In this document: positions 31,804 through 41,112 of the stretch, piece after piece
How positions within the stretch are numbered: the stretch's first letter is position 1
Layout: the number at the start of each line of letters is the position of its first letter
Assembly (NCBI RefSeq): GCF_004328665.1
Contig: NZ_CP019770.1
Span: 248,001 to 312,000 of the forward strand
Source: Pseudoalteromonas sp. DL-6
GTDB taxonomy: Bacteria; Pseudomonadota; Gammaproteobacteria; Enterobacterales; Alteromonadaceae
Direction of reading: 5' to 3'
DNA: 64,000 nt
Made by a program: the position numbers and the translations under genes
The notes under the pieces: model-generated
Told to the model about the DNA's origin: nothing
The model's database searches: none
Seen by the model: only the letters and a program-made list of their open reading frames with translations

Positions 31804-32166
31804 ATGGAACTTGAACAAGATAGCAATTTAACCCTCCCTTTATTTATTCTAGATGAAACACTCAGTACTCGTGACTTAGCACAGCCTGATGTGGAAATTT
31901 CAGTTATTTTAAGTGATGAGCTACTGACTCAGCTATGCCAAAACCCCAGTGCTGACAGTAGTATTGGCATAAGCATTACAGACTATGAATTGAATATCAT
32001 CAATTCAAGCTTTTCAAGTGTCGTGCAAAGCGAGCATGACGCTCAACTAACGCTTACTCAAGGCCCTCTATTAAGCGCTGCAGTGACTACAGCTGATGAT
32101 CTAACGTTTGTGTCACCTCAAATCGATATGATGCCAACATTCGATTTAGGCGACGAGGCAGAGTAA
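31804..32166 (+). CDS. small acidic protein of unknown function, coupled to CTI
   Basis: I do not recognise this 120-aa protein. It is strongly acidic, with no signal peptide, membrane helix, cysteine cluster or obvious repeat. GAGAG about 7 bases before the ATG is an acceptable ribosome binding site. Its stop overlaps the start of the cis/trans isomerase gene (TAATG), so the two are translationally coupled and probably functionally linked. Confidence 0.75.
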   Translation: MELEQDSNLTLPLFILDETLSTRDLAQPDVEISVILSDELLTQLCQNPSADSSIGISITDYELNIINSSFSSVVQSEHDAQLTLTQGPLLSAAVTTADDLTFVSPQIDMMPTFDLGDEAE

Positions 32167-34496
32167 TGAAGAAGGTCATTATAAGTACCTTTGTGCTGAT
32201 TATTTTAAGTGGCTGTGCCTACTTAGGGAATGCGCATTATAACGAGCTGTTTGGTCCCGAAAAAACACAAGCGCGTATTGTTGACGCTAAAAGTGGTGAA
32301 GGTGCCGAATTTCTTCAGCATGTAAAGCCTGTAATAGACACTCGCTGCGTAGTTTGCCATGGTTGTTATGATGCGCCTTGCCAATTAAAGTTGTCGTCTC
32401 CTGAGGGGATAGATAGAGGGCTGAGTAAAGAGCTGGTGTACGATGGTACTCGGTTATTAGCCTCAACGCCGAGCCGATTATTATTTGATGCAACTACCAC
32501 TGAGCAATGGCGTGATAAAGAGTTTAGCCCGGTATTAAACGAGCGAGCACAAAATGAAGAAGCCAATTTAGCGGGTAGTGTGTTATTTAATACGTTGGTA
32601 TTAAAGCAAAGTTCACCTTTGCCAGAAGATGAAGTATTAGATGAGCGCTTTGATTTCTCGCTTAGCCGCAACCAAAGTTGTGCGACCATGGGTGAGTTTG
32701 ATCAATTAGCGGATGAGCAACCGCATGCGGGTATGCCTTATGGTTTACCTGGTGTGTCGGCTGCTGAATTTCAGCACTTACAAAATTGGATTAAAAAAGG
32801 CGGGAAAATGGCGCATATTAAGCCGCCATCAGCTACTGAGCTTGCAAAGGTAAAAAACTGGGAAGCATTTTTAAATCAAGATGGTTTGAAGTATCAGTTA
32901 TCAGCCCGTTATATTTATGAACATTGGTTTTTAGCGCACATCTATTTTAGTGATGCGCAATCACCAAACTTTTTTAAGTTGGTACGCTCAAGCACCCCTC
33001 CGGGTGAAGATATTAAGTTAATTAACGCTCGTCGTCCTTATGATAAGCCAAACGTTGAGCGTGTTTATTATCGACTGCTTCACGACCGTTCAACTATTTT
33101 GTCAAAAACGCATTTGCCACTTAAGTTAACGGATGAGAAGTTAACACGCTTATATCAGCAGTTCATCGCACCAAAATACACAGTATCTAGTTTACCCAGC
33201 TATGAGCCAGCACTTGCCTCAAACCCATTTAAAACTTTTGAAGCATTGCCTATTGATGCTAAATATCAATTTATGCTCGATGAAGCTGAGTTAATTATTA
33301 TGGGCTTCATTAAAGGGCCTGTTTGCCGTGGTCAAATTGCATTGAACGTAATTAATGACCATTTTTGGGTGGCATTTGCCGATCCTAAAAAAGTGGCAAC
33401 TCCAGAGGTTGGTAAAATGCTAATGCAACATGAAGACGCATTAGAGTTACCAGCCGCAGAAGAGAGCAATGCGCTACCTATTTCTAACTGGGTAAAATAT
33501 TCAGTTCGTGAAAAACGTTATTTAAAAGCCAAGGTTGAGCTAGCTAATAAAATGTTCAAAAATGGCGAGCACTTAACTACTGATTTACTGTGGAAAGGGG
33601 AAGGGCATAACCAAAATGCGGCGCTGACAATTTTTCGTCATTTCGATAGTGCAACTGTTGTAAAAGGCCTTGTTGGCCAGCAACCTAAAACAATGTGGGT
33701 ACTTGACTACGCACTGTTTGAGCGCATTCACTACTTACTAGTGGCAGGCTTTGATGTGTATGGCAATATTGGCCATCAATTAATAACGCGTTTATATATG
33801 GATTTTTTACGCTTGGAAGGCGAGCAAAACTTCCTTGCGTTATTACCCGAGTCACAACGCGAAGCTATTAAGCAAAGTTGGTATCGTAAATCACCGCCAA
33901 GTCTATCGACCTTTTTCGAAAATAACCGTGAGTTTAGTCAGCCCAGTGGTATTAATTACCAAACTGATAAGCCACAATCAGAGTTATATGGATTAATTAA
34001 ACAAACGCTTGAGCCGGTATTGAGTCCTCGTTATGACTATAAAAAAGTTCCTGCACCATTAAGTGCAATTAATTCCATGCCTGCTAAAGCTATTAACTTA
34101 CTCCCGCAGCTATCCTATGTGTTAGTAAAAGAGCAAGATGAGCACAAGGCTTATACGATTATTCATCATAACGCGCATTATAATATTTCGAGCTTATTAA
34201 ACGAAGACGGCCAGCGTGCTTATGAAGAAGATACCGTGACAATTGTGCCAGGTTTTATTGGTGATTACCCATCAGCAATTTGGTATTTAAATAACCCGCA
34301 ACAAGTTGCTGCATTTGCAGAGCAGCTACCGCTTATGCAAGTAGAGGCGGATTATCGGGCTTTAAAGTCTAAGTTTGCGATTCGTCGAACGCACCCGCAG
34401 TTTTGGCAATACAGCGATATATTACATCACGTTGCCCGCCAGTATCGAGGGGTTGAATTTGGTATGTTTGATTATAACCGTTTAGAAAATCGTTAA
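32166..34496 (+). CDS. cti: fatty acid cis/trans isomerase (CTI), lipoprotein-type
   Basis: A 776-aa periplasmic haem protein that converts cis- to trans-unsaturated phospholipid acyl chains, a fast response to solvents or heat known from Pseudomonas and Vibrio. The start [17 protein letters not shown] looks like a lipoprotein signal with Cys17 in the lipobox. The haem motif CVVCH is at about 59-63, in the context CVVCHGCYDAPCQ. The rest matches the CTI family (long, with repeated WVAFADP/KYSVRE/NQNAALT segments). Coupled to the small acidic gene upstream; a terminator follows. Confidence 0.92.
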   Translation: MKKVIISTFVLIILSGCAYLGNAHYNELFGPEKTQARIVDAKSGEGAEFLQHVKPVIDTRCVVCHGCYDAPCQLKLSSPEGIDRGLSKELVYDGTRLLASTPSRLLFDATTTEQWRDKEFSPVLNERAQNEEANLAGSVLFNTLVLKQSSPLPEDEVLDERFDFSLSRNQSCATMGEFDQLADEQPHAGMPYGLPGVSAAEFQHLQNWIKKGGKMAHIKPPSATELAKVKNWEAFLNQDGLKYQLSARYIYEHWFLAHIYFSDAQSPNFFKLVRSSTPPGEDIKLINARRPYDKPNVERVYYRLLHDRSTILSKTHLPLKLTDEKLTRLYQQFIAPKYTVSSLPSYEPALASNPFKTFEALPIDAKYQFMLDEAELIIMGFIKGPVCRGQIALNVINDHFWVAFADPKKVATPEVGKMLMQHEDALELPAAEESNALPISNWVKYSVREKRYLKAKVELANKMFKNGEHLTTDLLWKGEGHNQNAALTIFRHFDSATVVKGLVGQQPKTMWVLDYALFERIHYLLVAGFDVYGNIGHQLITRLYMDFLRLEGEQNFLALLPESQREAIKQSWYRKSPPSLSTFFENNREFSQPSGINYQTDKPQSELYGLIKQTLEPVLSPRYDYKKVPAPLSAINSMPAKAINLLPQLSYVLVKEQDEHKAYTIIHHNAHYNISSLLNEDGQRAYEEDTVTIVPGFIGDYPSAIWYLNNPQQVAAFAEQLPLMQVEADYRALKSKFAIRRTHPQFWQYSDILHHVARQYRGVEFGMFDYNRLENR

Positions 34497-34509
34497 TTAT
34501 ATCGTAAAT

Positions 34510-34536
34510 AGCCCAGCTTTTTAGTTGGGCTTTTTT
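34510..34536 (+). terminator. CTI terminator
   Basis: AGCCCAGCT, loop TTTT, AGTTGGGCT (one G-U pair), then TTTTT. Confidence 0.9.
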
Positions 34537-34612
34537 ATATCTAATAATTAGTGAATTAACTGATTAACTTGCTACAGTTAGATTAAAGTGAAAATAAAAA
34601 GCAGCTTGGTTT

Positions 34613-36337
34613 ATGTTTAATATTGTAAAGAGTATTCGCAAACGTTATCGGTGGGCATTAATTGCTATTGCCTTGCTGATCAGCGTATCCGCATTACTCA
34701 TGCAATACGTCTTTTCTGTGCAAAAATACGATGCGAAAATTATCAATATAGCAGGTAAGCAACGGATGCTGTCACAAAAAATAGCGTGGCATAGTAATGC
34801 GCTAATTAACCAAACAGCTAACAACGAACAGCATCTGAAATCGTTAGCTTACTCACTTGGGCTATTCGAACAAGGACATACTTTTTTACTCACTAAAAAT
34901 GAGCAAGGTGAGGCGATTTATTTAAATGCTGCTTTAGTTGATTTATATTATGCCGCCCCAGGCAGCTTAGATACCGAGGTATCTAGTTTTATAAAACAAG
35001 CAAAAAAATTACTGACCCAACAAGAACAAGCGAATCCCGCGGTGTTTTCTGTGGGCGAGATTGAAGCATTATTAAAAAAATTAGACACCGCGGTGAGCTT
35101 ATTTGAGCAGCAAGCGGTGACAAAGGTTAATTGGGTTGCCAATATTGAGCTGTTGTGTTGGTTTTTGACTCTAGCGTTATTGCTTCTAGAGTTAAGATTT
35201 GTGTTTATGCCAATGGAAAGGCAAGTTTTGCAGACTCTGCTTGAGTATCAACAACAAAAAGAATTTGCCGAGCAAGTCAGTCAGAATAAAGAGCATTTTA
35301 TTGCACGCGCCAGTCATGAGTTTAGAACCCCGTTACAGGGATTAATTAGTTCTATAAATGAATTAACCATTCCCAGCTCGCAACAACAAATTAAGCTTCA
35401 AGCTCAGTACTGTTCAACTCGGTTGCTAGCAATGCTAGGTGAACTTCAAGATTTACAGGCGCTTAGTTTAAATCGCTGGTCGTTAAAGCCAACCTCAGAC
35501 AACCTACTAACAACTTTAAACAAAATACTGGCGGTGTATCAATATGGCTGTACTGAGAAAGGGTTAAAGTTAATTACCGAGTTAGCACCGAGCTTAGACT
35601 GTGCGGTGATAATAGATCACGCACGGCTACAACAAATTGTTTCTGAACTACTTAATAACGCATTAAAGTTTACTGAGCAAGGAGAGGTCACCGTCATTGC
35701 TACGCTCAATAACCATCGGTTAGAGTTAAGCATAAAAGACAGTGGTTGTGGCTTTAGCCACCCGGTTGATCAGCTCGAGTTAGACAACAATCAACAAAGT
35801 AACCATTTTCAAGGCCTCAGAACAGGGCTTACCCGCGTGCAATATATTGTTAATGCGCTTAATGGCGACATTCGTTTTGAGAATAATCATCCACAAGGCG
35901 CCATTGTATTTTTGAGCCTACCATTAGAGATGGACACAAGCGAAACTATGCCAACGCGCTTGCCTGATGATCTTAAGTGTTTAGTGGTTGAAGATAACCC
36001 GCTCAACATGTTGGTTCTAACAAAGTTATTAAGTTCTTTGAACATACAGGTTGAATCGGCTGAAAATGGCAAAGTCGCTTGTGAAATGGCGGCTGAAAAT
36101 AGCTATGATGTTATATTTATGGATTTAAATATGCCGGTTATGGATGGCTTTGAAGCCACAAAGCTGCTACATGAAAAAGACAAAACACGACCCATTATTG
36201 TGGTTACCGCAAACACTTCTGATAGTGATATAGCTCGCGCTAAAGCTTGTGGAGCAATAAGTCATATTCATAAACCCATAGATCAGCAAAGTATAATAGC
36301 GGCACTAAATGATGCTCTTCTAACAGAGGTTGATTAA
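34613..36337 (+). CDS. hybrid sensor histidine kinase with PilJ-type N-terminal domain
   Basis: 574 aa. A membrane helix (about 14-33), then a type IV pili/nitrate-sensor-like domain marked by INIAGKQRMLSQKIAWH (about 44-60), a second helix (about 176-198), HisKA with H235 in ARASHEFRTPLQG, HATPase with the N box LNNALKF and DSGCGF, and a C-terminal receiver with VVEDNPLN and Asp504 in IFMDLNMPVMDG. The G2 box region (QGLRTGLTRVQYI) departs from the usual GxGLGL. No response-regulator gene is adjacent; output is probably by phosphorelay to a distant Hpt protein. Confidence 0.93.
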   Translation: MFNIVKSIRKRYRWALIAIALLISVSALLMQYVFSVQKYDAKIINIAGKQRMLSQKIAWHSNALINQTANNEQHLKSLAYSLGLFEQGHTFLLTKNEQGEAIYLNAALVDLYYAAPGSLDTEVSSFIKQAKKLLTQQEQANPAVFSVGEIEALLKKLDTAVSLFEQQAVTKVNWVANIELLCWFLTLALLLLELRFVFMPMERQVLQTLLEYQQQKEFAEQVSQNKEHFIARASHEFRTPLQGLISSINELTIPSSQQQIKLQAQYCSTRLLAMLGELQDLQALSLNRWSLKPTSDNLLTTLNKILAVYQYGCTEKGLKLITELAPSLDCAVIIDHARLQQIVSELLNNALKFTEQGEVTVIATLNNHRLELSIKDSGCGFSHPVDQLELDNNQQSNHFQGLRTGLTRVQYIVNALNGDIRFENNHPQGAIVFLSLPLEMDTSETMPTRLPDDLKCLVVEDNPLNMLVLTKLLSSLNIQVESAENGKVACEMAAENSYDVIFMDLNMPVMDGFEATKLLHEKDKTRPIIVVTANTSDSDIARAKACGAISHIHKPIDQQSIIAALNDALLTEVD

Positions 36338-36403
36338 ATCTCACTTGCCTAATTGTTATTTTGTACGTTAACTTTAATTTTAAGCCTCATTTTGGGATCT
36401 AGT

Positions 36404-37855
36404 GTGCGCTCAATTTTACTTCAGCAATTTAATGGTTATTTATCCACCGGTGGCAATAATCGGTATTATATTAAGGATTTAACTTGGCAAGTAAAACAGG
36501 GGGAACACTGGGTATTACTTGGCGGCAATGGCGCCGGTAAATCTGCGCTTGGGGCTACGCTTATTGGTGAAGCCAAGCAACAAAGTGGGCAACGTCATAG
36601 TACTTTTAACAATCTACAGTTGGTTTCAAGTGATTTACAAAAGCAGTTATTGAGCGCTAATCGCAAAAGTGATAAACCACAAAAAGTAACCGATATACTC
36701 TTTTCTGAACCTGAAATAAATAGCGATTTATGCCAACAGCTAATTACGGCTCTTAATTTTGATGCCTTACTTAATCATAATTTTACCGATTTATCGACCG
36801 GTGAAACACGTAAATTATTATTGATTAAAGCACTGTCTGCTAACAGTGATTTAGTTGTGCTTGATGAACCATTTGATGGCTTAGACACTAAATCGTCTGG
36901 GCAGTTAAACCGCCTATTAAAGCAACTAAGTACGCACACTTGCTTTGTGTTTGTACTAAACCGTGTTGATGAAATTCCTGCGATTGTTGATCACTTTGCT
37001 TATGTGAGCAAGGGTCTTTTACAACATAGCTTAGCAAAACCGTGCGCAGCAAAACGAGCCGATTTGTTTAAGTTACTGCATTTAGAACATACACCTATAA
37101 CTATTCCAGATTCACCCGAACCCGCTTTTATTTCAAATGTAAACGCGCCACTCGTTAAGCTTACTGATGCGCATGTACGTTATGGTGAACAGACTATTTT
37201 TGAGAACTTAAACTGGACAATTAAGCAACACCAACATTGGCAACTTACCGGCAAGAATGGCTCAGGAAAAACCTGTTTATTAAATTTAATCACCGGTGAT
37301 AACCCTCAGTGCTATAACAATGAGATTGAGGTGTTTGGTTTCAAGCGTGGCACAGGAGAGAGTATTTGGGATATAAAACAGCATATTGGTTATATCTCTA
37401 ATACCTTGCATTTACAGTATAGAGTGAGTATTTCGGCGCTCAATACTGTTATCTCTGGGTTTTTCGATAGTATTGGTTTATATCAACAAGCCAGTGAGCT
37501 ACAAATGCGGTTAGCGAAACAGTGGTTGGCACTAATTGGCCTTAGCGATAAAGCTAATTGCGCTTTTACTCAACTATCGTATGGCGATCAGCGCTTATTA
37601 CTTATTGTACGCGCAATGGTCAAACACCCCGCCTTAGTTATTTTAGATGAGCCATGTTTAGGGCTTGATGAGGCAAATCGTCAACGCGTTTTACTGCTGA
37701 TAGAAAAGGTGTGTGCGGCAAAAACGAGTACCGTTATTTATGTAAACCATCATGCAGCAGATACCATTAAAGGGATTGAACACACCCTAAAAATGGAAGA
37801 TTTTAAACCAACTTACTATGAACAGCATACGGCTCATAGTGAGTCGATTATATAA
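36404..37855 (+). CDS. modF: ModF/PhrA-like double ABC ATPase
   Basis: Two fused ABC ATPase domains with no membrane part. First domain: Walker A GGNGAGKSAL, signature LSTGETRK, Walker B LVVLDEPFDGLD. Second: GKNGSGKTCLL, LSYGDQRLLL, LVILDEPCLGLDE. The order and the LSTGETRK signature match E. coli ModF (about 490 aa). The frame is open from a TTG at 36353, but the GTG at 36404, preceded by GGGA, gives a normal N-terminus (483 aa). No molybdate uptake genes are adjacent, so the molybdenum link is by family only. The C-terminal Walker B region is intact. Confidence 0.88.
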   Translation: MRSILLQQFNGYLSTGGNNRYYIKDLTWQVKQGEHWVLLGGNGAGKSALGATLIGEAKQQSGQRHSTFNNLQLVSSDLQKQLLSANRKSDKPQKVTDILFSEPEINSDLCQQLITALNFDALLNHNFTDLSTGETRKLLLIKALSANSDLVVLDEPFDGLDTKSSGQLNRLLKQLSTHTCFVFVLNRVDEIPAIVDHFAYVSKGLLQHSLAKPCAAKRADLFKLLHLEHTPITIPDSPEPAFISNVNAPLVKLTDAHVRYGEQTIFENLNWTIKQHQHWQLTGKNGSGKTCLLNLITGDNPQCYNNEIEVFGFKRGTGESIWDIKQHIGYISNTLHLQYRVSISALNTVISGFFDSIGLYQQASELQMRLAKQWLALIGLSDKANCAFTQLSYGDQRLLLIVRAMVKHPALVILDEPCLGLDEANRQRVLLLIEKVCAAKTSTVIYVNHHAADTIKGIEHTLKMEDFKPTYYEQHTAHSESII

Positions 37856-37859
37856 GCTT

Positions 37860-38738
37860 TTATAACTGAGTCACCGTGAATCCTTGGTCACGCAGTTGTT
37901 TAATTAAGCCATGTTGCTCAACTAAATGCAGAGCACCTACAGCTATAAAAATATTGCCTTGTTCAAGTTTTGGGGTGAGCTGAGTGACCCAATTATTATT
38001 ACGCTCAATTAGCATCACTTGTTCGCTTTGTTGGCCGTATTGGCTGTTATCAAAACTGGTGTGGTAGTAGCTGGTTAGGGTTTTCATATCGCCCTGTTTC
38101 CATGCATTTACTAGAGAAATAAAGTAGGTATTAATATCACTGAGTTGTTCAAAGGTTTCTGCCATCATAGCGTTGCTTAATGACTCTAACCCATTAAACA
38201 TTTGTAGTTGCTGCTCTATGGTTTCAAGCTCTGCAATTTTAATATTATGCTGTTGGGCATAATCTAATATTTGCTTATCAATGCCATTTTTATCTGAATA
38301 TCCTGCGTTTTGAAACTCAATTTGCATCATGGTTAACATCACAGCCCAAGGTTTAAAGCTTTTGAACATGGCAATATCAATCGACTTTTTAGCAAAGTAG
38401 TCTTTCAGGAGTTGATAATTTTCTGTCGACAGCTCGCTCTGTAAAGTGCGGCCATTTGCTAGCAGCATAAACGGCATAGAACGTTGCTGCATTTGTAGTG
38501 GAGAGAGTTTACTAATATCCACTTCAACAACCACTTGATTACTGTCATCCAATGCACGAGTTACCTTTTGTGGTAGGCCTTTCATGCTGGCATCACCTAC
38601 ATGCACGGTGCCAAATAAATACGAACTAGCGCCTTGTTTTTCTATTTTGAACAGAGCAGGAGCTGCATAGCCATTCACACTAAATGCTAAAACAACGAAC
38701 GCCATCAATAAATGACTGATACGCAATGACACTTTCAT
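37860..38738 (-). CDS. TraB/GumN family protein
   Basis: 292 aa with an N-terminal signal peptide (cleavage likely after VNGYAA), so probably periplasmic. Conserved family segments: SYLFGTVHVGDASM (about 39-52), a central acidic/helical region and GALHLVEQHGLIKQLRDQGF near the end, with the paired GTxH and GxxH metal-binding-type motifs. TraB/GumN relatives (TIKI/PrgY) are proposed metalloproteases, but the bacterial function is not established. Converges with modF, 4 bp apart. Confidence 0.88.
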   Translation of the reverse strand: MKVSLRISHLLMAFVVLAFSVNGYAAPALFKIEKQGASSYLFGTVHVGDASMKGLPQKVTRALDDSNQVVVEVDISKLSPLQMQQRSMPFMLLANGRTLQSELSTENYQLLKDYFAKKSIDIAMFKSFKPWAVMLTMMQIEFQNAGYSDKNGIDKQILDYAQQHNIKIAELETIEQQLQMFNGLESLSNAMMAETFEQLSDINTYFISLVNAWKQGDMKTLTSYYHTSFDNSQYGQQSEQVMLIERNNNWVTQLTPKLEQGNIFIAVGALHLVEQHGLIKQLRDQGFTVTQL

Positions 38739-38825
38739 AAAAAATCCTAACCAAGTTTAAGTTGTTTTATAAATACTAACTTAGTTTACTTTATAGGTAA
38801 CGTAAAAATGCCAGATTAAAAAACG

Positions 38826-40750
38826 CTATTGGTACCAATTATTGCTGTAGGCCATGTTGCCATAGTTAGCCAAAGCGCGTGCTTGTTTAATAAGCTGGCT
38901 ATCATCACTGCTAGCGTGTAATTGTTTATTTTTATAAATATAGCTGGTTGCTGGTTTGTTTGGCTGCAAAATCACGACTTTATCATTGAGCATATATGCA
39001 AAGTTTTTATCATATTGCATCATTGCACGTTGCTTGCTTTTAGCCACTGGTTGAGTGAGGTCATGACCAATCATCGGGTGCTCACCGCTGGCGCCAATAA
39101 GCGACAGTAAGGTGGCGGGAATATCTAGTTGACTGGCTAATTGATGATCGCGTTTGGGCTTAATGTCTTTACCAAAAATAACTGCAGGAATTTTAAAGTG
39201 ATCAATCGGTACTAGGCTCGAGCCCATCACCCGCGAGTCATGATCAGCAATAACAATAAAAACCGTATTGTCCCAATAGCTCGACCTTTTCGCTTTTTCG
39301 ATAAATTTACCCAGCGCATAGTCGGCATACTTAGCGGCGTTATTACGGCTTTGTTTTGGTTGTTCAAACAGGGTTATTTTGTCATCTGGAAATTCATAAG
39401 GGCTGTGGTTAGAGCTGCTAAAAATCAAACTAAAAAATGGCTTTTGCTGTTGTTGCAACTTATTCAGTTCTTTATCTGCTTGAGTAAATAAATCTTCGTC
39501 GGATGCGCCCCATGAGCCATTAAAATCGATGTTATCGAAGTTTTCACTATCCACAATATCACTAAAGCCATTACCTAAAAAAAAGCTGCGCATATTGTCA
39601 AAATGGCTTTCACCACCGTAAATAAATTGAGTTTGGTAATCTTGCTTTGTTAAGAAACTGGCTAAGGTGAAAAAGTCACGTTGTGATTTATCTAGTTTTA
39701 CAACCGCACGGGAGGGAGTGGGTGTAAAACCGGTTATCACCGCCTCAATACCTCGTACAGAGCGAGTGCCTGTAGCGTATAAGTTGTCAAAGCCCCAACC
39801 TTGTTGATAGAGCGCATCTATATTCGGTGTTAAAGGTAAGCCTCCTAAGGTGCCTACATAGCGAGCACCCAAGCTTTCTTGCAGAATAATAACCAGGTTT
39901 TTCTTTTTACCTCGGTAGCTTGCCTGATGAAAAGTGCGGGTAGGGGCATTTGGATTATTAAATATTGCTTGAGGGTACTGCGCACTGTGGCGAGTAACTC
40001 ATCTTGAGGAACCTTACCATAATATGCCTGACTTGATTGCTCATTGGTGAGTTGTTTTAACGCAAATACTACACTATAGAGTGAATTAAGCGTAAGGTCA
40101 TTCAGCAAGTGGTCGGTCGAAAATGCCACCATAGCGGGGTTTAATGGACGATGCCCTAATGAGTTTCGAGCGCCTAACAGTGTTAGGCTACATATAATAA
40201 CAGCTAATAGTGATAGTTTTATTGCCCCTAATGAGGAGCGGTTGTGCCATTGCTGAGTAAGAATTTTGTTAGCAAATTTAATAGTGAACACGAGCGCTAA
40301 AACAGCAAAGAGGGCTTCGAGTTTGTACCCTGAAAAAATCATTTTAGAGACTTCTTTAGGATATATAAGATATTCAATAAATAGGCGGTTAGGGCGTAAG
40401 TCGTATTCGTTAATAAACGTGGGTGTAATAACCTCAAAAAACACTAACATTGCAGCCATTATCACTAAATACCATTTTACGATTCCTCGAATATAAGCGG
40501 TTAATTTGAGGGCATGTGCTGCAAGAGTTAGTAATAAAGCGGGGGTTATTATATAGCATAATGTTGCTATATCAATACGCAAACCGCCTACAAAAACAAA
40601 GTGCCAGGCGCCTTCGGTAAATACACGATCACTGTGCCACAAACTTAAACCTAATCGCGCAAAAGTTAGCCAGCATAGGGATGCGAAAAAAAATCCCCCT
40701 AAAAGCCACAATGGCCCCAGTACTTTTTTACTTTGACTAATTAAGCCCAT
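38826..40750 (-). pseudogene. LTA synthase-type sulfatase-family membrane transferase, split by a 1-nt frameshift
   Basis: The N-terminal half (40750 down to about 39962) encodes five membrane helices; the C-terminal half (about 39960 down to 38826) encodes an alkaline-phosphatase-superfamily domain with the expected Thr in YATGTRSVRG, NHSPYEFP and VFIVIADHDSR. The halves join in sequence only if one T is added to the short T run (AAA on the plus strand at 39960-39962): reading then continues ...KQYFNNPNAPTRTFHQ. The second half has no own start with a ribosome binding site. Joined length is about 641 aa, normal for the family. ATG at 40750 overlaps the dgkA end by 10 bp. It may be a true mutation or a sequence error. 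Family members transfer glycerophosphate or phosphoethanolamine from phospholipid, releasing diacylglycerol. Confidence 0.85.
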
Positions 40751-41112
40751 AAAACAGACCACCAAAGCAAAACAGTAATGAGCATGGCGATAAATACACT
40801 GGCAGAGGCGATATCTTTAGCTAGGCCTGATAGTTCATGATATTCGCTACCGATGCGATCAACCACCACTTCGACTGCGGTATTGACCAACTCAGCAAAT
40901 AACACAAACAATAAGCTGGCAATTAATATTAACTTGCTACTTAAAGTAATTTCTTGCAAGCAGGCAAATACGCCTAGCAAACTAAATAAAACCAACTCTT
41001 GCTGAAAAGCAGCTTCAAAGCGGCTCATCCATTTTAAACCATTAAACGTGTGTTTTAGGGTAAAAATAACACGCATTAAGCCTTGGCGTTTTATTACGGT
41101 TTTATTATTCAT
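40741..41112 (-). CDS. dgkA: diacylglycerol kinase DgkA
   Basis: 123 aa, three-helix inner-membrane enzyme that phosphorylates diacylglycerol to phosphatidic acid with ATP. The signature FAELVNTAVEVVVDRIGSE followed by YHELSGLAKDIASA matches E. coli DgkA closely. It overlaps the upstream phosphoethanolamine transferase gene by 4 bp and the downstream LtaS-like gene by 10 bp, so the three are one operon. The neighbours produce diacylglycerol, which this enzyme would recycle. Confidence 0.97.
   Translation of the reverse strand: MNNKTVIKRQGLMRVIFTLKHTFNGLKWMSRFEAAFQQELVLFSLLGVFACLQEITLSSKLILIASLLFVLFAELVNTAVEVVVDRIGSEYHELSGLAKDIASASVFIAMLITVLLWWSVLWA

Noticed and set aside
32166..34496. Ordinary c-type cytochrome because of CVVCH
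   Set aside because: The single haem motif lies in a 776-aa protein matching the cis/trans isomerase family, where a haem site is a known feature.
38826..39872. Independent sulfatase gene starting at about 39872
   Set aside because: The putative start is a TTG inside a conserved segment with no ribosome binding site; the sequence continues upstream in another frame, so it is half of a frameshifted gene.
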